From positions 1 through 8,212 of the forward strand of contig JBQGEK010000222.1 of the NCBI GenBank assembly GCA_052039575.1: a stretch of DNA of 8,212 nt, in the 5' to 3' direction. The DNA comes from Patulibacter sp052039575. Lineage in GTDB: Bacteria > Actinomycetota > Thermoleophilia > Solirubrobacterales > Solirubrobacteraceae. The translations under genes and the position numbers were made by a program. Within the stretch, counting starts at the first letter, position 1; every line of letters begins with the position of its first letter. Shown here in pieces: positions 5,656-8,212 of the stretch. The notes beneath the pieces were generated by a model, which saw only the letters and a program-made list of their open reading frames with translations, was not told where the DNA came from and ran no database searches.

Positions 5656-6746
5656 GCGCCGTTCCGAAGACCGCTCCGGCGACCGAGCCGAACGGCACCG
5701 ACACTGACGTCCTGGTCCGGACGGCCGGGGCGCTGGGGCGGCTGACGCTCAACCGCCCGAAGGCGATCAACGCGCTCTCGCTGGAGATGGTCCGCCAGCT
5801 CCAGGTCGGCCTGGACCGGTTCGAGCGGGACGACGCGATCAAGGTCGTGCTGCTCGACGGCGCCGGTGACCGCGGGCTCTGTGCCGGCGGCGACATCATC
5901 GCGCTGCGCGACGCCGCCCAGAGTGGCGATCACGAGCCGGCCCACACCTTCTGGGCCGAGGAGTACGTGCTCAACGCGCGGATCGCGTCGTTCCCCAAGC
6001 CGATCGTGGCGATCATGGACGGCGTCGTGATGGGCGGCGGGATCGGCCTCGCCGGCCACGCCTCGCACCGGCTGGCGACCGAGCGGCTGATCAGCGCGAT
6101 GCCGGAGGTCGGCATCGGCTTCGCCCCCGACGTCGGCGGCACCTGGCTGCTGTCGCGCGGCGACGGCGAGCTCGGCACCCATCTGGCGCTGACCGGCGAC
6201 CGGCTCGGCGCCCACGACGCGATCGCCGGCGGCCTGGCCGACCGGATCGTCGCGTCGGATGCGCTCGAGCAGCTTGTCGCGGACCTGGAGTCCGGCGACG
6301 TCGACGCTGCGATCGAGGCGGCCGAGGGCGTCGAGGTCGAGATCCCGTCGGGCAAGCTCAGCGGCGCCCGCGGCTGGATCAACGAGGCCTACGCGCACGA
6401 CACGGTCGAAGAGATCGTGGCGGCGCTGGAGGGCTTGCAGGGCGAAGGGCCCGAGAAGGCGCTGAAGGCGATCCGACGCGCGTCGCCGACGTCGCTCAAG
6501 GTGACGCTTCGGGCGCTGCGCAGCGCCCGTGAGCTGCCGTCGCTGGAAGCGGCGCTGACGCAGGAGCTGCGCGTGTCGTGCGGGTTTCTCAGCGGAGACG
6601 ACTTCGTCGAGGGTGTGCGCGCGCAGGTGGTAGACAAGGACCGCAACCCGCAGTGGAAGCCGGCCACGCTGGAGGAGGTCTCCGACAGCGACCTGGACCG
6701 GTACTTCGCGCCCCTGGGCGCAGGCGATCTGGAGTTCAACGCATGA
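5652..6746 (+). CDS. 3-hydroxyisobutyryl-CoA hydrolase (HIBCH-like)
   Basis: This is a crotonase-fold enzyme of 364 residues, longer than an enoyl-CoA hydratase and right for a 3-hydroxyisobutyryl-CoA hydrolase. It would release free 3-hydroxyisobutyrate from the CoA ester, letting the next enzyme oxidise the free acid. Features: LNRPKAINALS (33-43); the oxyanion-hole segment GLCAGGDI (75-82); EEYVLNARIASFPKPIVAIM (103-122); DGVVMGGGIGL (123-133); and AMPEVGIGFAPDVGG (149-163). In the last, E152 and D160 match the Glu/Asp pair known in human HIBCH. The C-terminal DLDRYF is also typical. The N-terminal 20 residues are variable and probably flexible. Its ATG overlaps the TGA of the mini-ORF, and its own TGA overlaps the mmsB start. 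The G-run at 5641-5650 lies immediately upstream. An enoyl-CoA hydratase is less likely given the length and the HIBCH-specific segments. Confidence 0.92.
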   Translation: MSAVPKTAPATEPNGTDTDVLVRTAGALGRLTLNRPKAINALSLEMVRQLQVGLDRFERDDAIKVVLLDGAGDRGLCAGGDIIALRDAAQSGDHEPAHTFWAEEYVLNARIASFPKPIVAIMDGVVMGGGIGLAGHASHRLATERLISAMPEVGIGFAPDVGGTWLLSRGDGELGTHLALTGDRLGAHDAIAGGLADRIVASDALEQLVADLESGDVDAAIEAAEGVEVEIPSGKLSGARGWINEAYAHDTVEEIVAALEGLQGEGPEKALKAIRRASPTSLKVTLRALRSARELPSLEAALTQELRVSCGFLSGDDFVEGVRAQVVDKDRNPQWKPATLEEVSDSDLDRYFAPLGAGDLEFNA

Positions 6747-7663
6747 GCACCCCAGCAGACACGACCGTCGGATTCGTCGGGCTCGGCCACATGGGCGGGC
6801 CGATGGCGATCAACCTCGCCAAGGCCGGCTACGCCGTGCGCGGATTCGACGTGGCCCAGGCCGCCCTCGACGCCGCCGAGGCCGAGGGCGTGACGCCCGT
6901 GACGACGATCAAGCAGGCCGTCGACGGCGCCGACGTGGTGATCACGTCGCTGCCCAACGGCGCGCTCGTCCACCAGTGCTACCGGGGTGACGAGGGCATC
7001 ATCGCCAACGCCACGCCGAACGCGCTGCTGATCGACACCTCGACGATCGACGTCGACGACGCCCGCGCGGCGGCCGACGAGGCGCGGGCCGCGGGCCTGC
7101 GCGCGCTCGACGCCCCGGTTTCCGGTGGCGTGGTCGGCGCGAAGGCCGGCACGCTCGCGTTCATGGTCGGCGGTCCCGAGGAGGTCGTCGAAGCGGCGCG
7201 CCCGGTCTTCGACGTGATGGGCGCCAAGGCGGTCCGCTGCGGCGACTCCGGTGCCGGCCAGGCGGTCAAGCTGGCCAACAACATGCTGCTGGCGATCCAC
7301 CAGATCGGCGTCTCGGAGGCGTTCGCGCTGGCCGAGAAGCTCGGCGTCGAGGATCAGGCGTTCTTCGACGTGGCCTCGGTCGCGACCGGCACCTGCTGGG
7401 CGCTCAACGTCAACTGCCCGGTCGCCGGCCCGGTCCCTGCCAGCCCAGCCAACCGCGATTACGAGCCCGGGTTCGCGGTCGGACTGATGAACAAGGACCT
7501 CGGTCTGGCGCTCGGCGCCGTCGAGAAGCAAGGCGTCGACGCCAAGCTCGGCAAGCTCGCGGGCGAGGTCTACGCCCGGCTCAACGAGACGGACGCGACG
7601 TCCAAGGACTTCTCGGTGGTCTACCGCGAGGTCGCGAAGAACTCCGGCGTGGAAGGGGCCTGA
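6743..7663 (+). CDS. mmsB: 3-hydroxyisobutyrate dehydrogenase
   Basis: This 306-residue member of the beta-hydroxyacid dehydrogenase family oxidises 3-hydroxyisobutyrate to methylmalonate semialdehyde with NAD+, supplying the substrate of MmsA. The N-terminal Rossmann fold has VGFVGLGHMGGPMA (9-22) with GxGxxG at 13-18. D36 after the second strand suggests NAD+ preference over NADP+. The substrate-binding segment is DAPVSGGVVGAKAGTLAFMVGG (123-144). The catalytic lysine is K176 in GQAVKLANNMLL, with N180 nearby, and MNKDLGLAL (249-257) carries the conserved K251-D252 pair. The segment CWALNVNCPVAGPVPASPANRDY (218-240) matches the loop usual in true 3-hydroxyisobutyrate dehydrogenases, separating it from tartronate-semialdehyde reductases. 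The start overlaps the hydrolase stop as ATGA; an upstream in-frame start at 6578 lies deep inside the hydrolase gene and is rejected. The next gene begins 1 nt after its stop. Confidence 0.94.
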   Translation: MSTPADTTVGFVGLGHMGGPMAINLAKAGYAVRGFDVAQAALDAAEAEGVTPVTTIKQAVDGADVVITSLPNGALVHQCYRGDEGIIANATPNALLIDTSTIDVDDARAAADEARAAGLRALDAPVSGGVVGAKAGTLAFMVGGPEEVVEAARPVFDVMGAKAVRCGDSGAGQAVKLANNMLLAIHQIGVSEAFALAEKLGVEDQAFFDVASVATGTCWALNVNCPVAGPVPASPANRDYEPGFAVGLMNKDLGLALGAVEKQGVDAKLGKLAGEVYARLNETDATSKDFSVVYREVAKNSGVEGA

Positions 7664-7664
7664 G

Positions 7665-8212
7665 ATGACGGACCAGAGCTTCGAGACGATCCTGATCGAG
7701 CGCCACGACCGCGTCGCGCTCGTCACGCTCAACCGCCCGAAGGCGCTCAACGCGCTGAGCTCCGAGGTGATGCGCGAGCTGACCACGGCGCTGAAGGCGC
7801 TCGACGTCGACGCGTCGGTCGGCTGCATCGTGCTTACCGGGTCCGAGCGGGCGTTCGCCGCCGGCGCGGACATCAAGGAGATGGCCGAGCAGTCCTACCA
7901 GGACATGTACGGGTCGGACTTCTTCGCCGGCTGGGACGGCGTCGGTGAGGTCCGCACGCCGATCATCGCCGCGGTCGCCGGGTTCGCGCTCGGCGGCGGC
8001 TGCGAGCTGGCGATGATGTGCGACTTCATCCTCGCCGCCGACACCGCGAAGTTCGGTCAGCCCGAGATCAAGCTCGGCGTGATGCCGGGCATGGGCGGCT
8101 CGCAGCGGCTGACCCGCGCGATCGGCAAGTCGAAGGCGATGGAGATGTGCCTGACCGGGCGCAACATGGGCGCCGAGGAAGCCGAGCGCGCCGGCCTGGT
8201 CGCCCGGATCGT
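7665..8212 (+). CDS. Enoyl-CoA hydratase, cut by right edge
   Basis: The first 182 codons of a crotonase-family hydratase are present; such enzymes are usually about 260 residues, so roughly 75-80 are missing beyond the window. Both catalytic glutamates are there: E114 in GGGCELAMMCD and E134 in GQPEIKLGVMPGMGG, 20 residues apart as in the rat mitochondrial hydratase (E144 and E164). The oxyanion-hole segment is ERAFAAGADIKEM (61-73). GGAAGGGG at 7651-7658, 6 nt before the ATG, is a strong ribosome-binding site and supports this start. In this operon it would hydrate methacrylyl-CoA to 3-hydroxyisobutyryl-CoA, the step between the dehydrogenase and the hydrolase; the family often accepts other short enoyl-CoAs too. 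It begins 1 nt after the mmsB stop, so it is in the same transcript. Confidence 0.93.
   Translation, partial: MTDQSFETILIERHDRVALVTLNRPKALNALSSEVMRELTTALKALDVDASVGCIVLTGSERAFAAGADIKEMAEQSYQDMYGSDFFAGWDGVGEVRTPIIAAVAGFALGGGCELAMMCDFILAADTAKFGQPEIKLGVMPGMGGSQRLTRAIGKSKAMEMCLTGRNMGAEEAERAGLVARI

Noticed and set aside
4304..5899. Long open frame antisense to the acyl-CoA dehydrogenase and hydrolase start
   Set aside because: Same reason: the composition is that of a shadow frame, it overlaps two well-supported genes, and it carries no recognisable domain.
6578..6742. Upstream in-frame start for mmsB
   Set aside because: It would lie 165 bp inside the hydrolase gene, and the added residues are a shadow of that gene. 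The Rossmann motif sits correctly with the ATG at 6743.
5745..7756. 32-bp near repeat (5745-5776 and 7725-7756, one mismatch) in the hydrolase and hydratase genes
   Set aside because: Both encode the conserved crotonase segment TLNRPKA(I/L)NAL with the same preferred codons. Shared ancestry of the fold and codon bias explain it without a recent repeat event.
1..8212. Search for CRISPR arrays, tRNA or rRNA genes, insertion sequences, toxin-antitoxin or phage-defence genes
   Set aside because: No regularly spaced repeats, no tRNA-like cloverleaf, no transposase or terminal inverted repeats, and no defence-type domains were seen. The content is metabolic and transport genes.

Overview
The window is very GC-rich, with G or C dominating third codon positions, tightly packed genes and repeated ATGA stop/start overlaps. 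This suggests a high-GC Actinomycetota genome. The small coiled-coil plus winged-helix protein at 2291-2647 resembles a type I associate with Thermoleophilia (Solirubrobacterales-like organisms); that assignment comes from memory and is tentative.

Left block, minus strand (35-2052): a 14-helix MFS transporter of the drug:H+ antiporter-2 type, followed through an ATGA overlap by a 206-residue protein that I do not recognise. The pair forms a small two-gene operon read leftwards. Centre (2053-2290): a 238-bp divergent intergenic region with several short perfect palindromes, a G8 run and promoter-like sequences. It serves the transporter pair on one side and a small putative DNA-binding protein (2291-2647) on the other. 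A second intergenic region (2648-2879) carries the likely promoter of the main operon, with a -10 box TATATT beside a TCGGA-N2-TCCGA inverted repeat.

Right block, plus strand (2880 to the right edge): an operon for the lower part of valine (isobutyrate) catabolism. Its order is mmsA (methylmalonate-semialdehyde dehydrogenase), an isobutyryl-CoA-dehydrogenase-like acyl-CoA dehydrogenase, 3-hydroxyisobutyryl-CoA hydrolase, mmsB (3-hydroxyisobutyrate dehydrogenase), and an enoyl-CoA hydratase cut by the right edge. Together they can take isobutyryl-CoA to methacrylyl-CoA, 3-hydroxyisobutyryl-CoA, free 3-hydroxyisobutyrate, methylmalonate semialdehyde and propionyl-CoA, which is every step between isobutyryl-CoA and propionyl-CoA.

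The most unusual item is at the junction between the acyl-CoA dehydrogenase and the hydrolase. The last 56 bp of the dehydrogenase gene, including its stop and the overlapping ATGA, is present twice as an exact direct repeat 89 bp apart. This leaves a 30-codon mini-ORF that overlaps both neighbours by ATGA and ends with the dehydrogenase's C-terminal 17 residues. I found no RNA gene, insertion sequence, CRISPR array or defence system. Apart from the duplication, the uncharacterised transporter partner and the palindromic control regions, this looks like an ordinary metabolic region.
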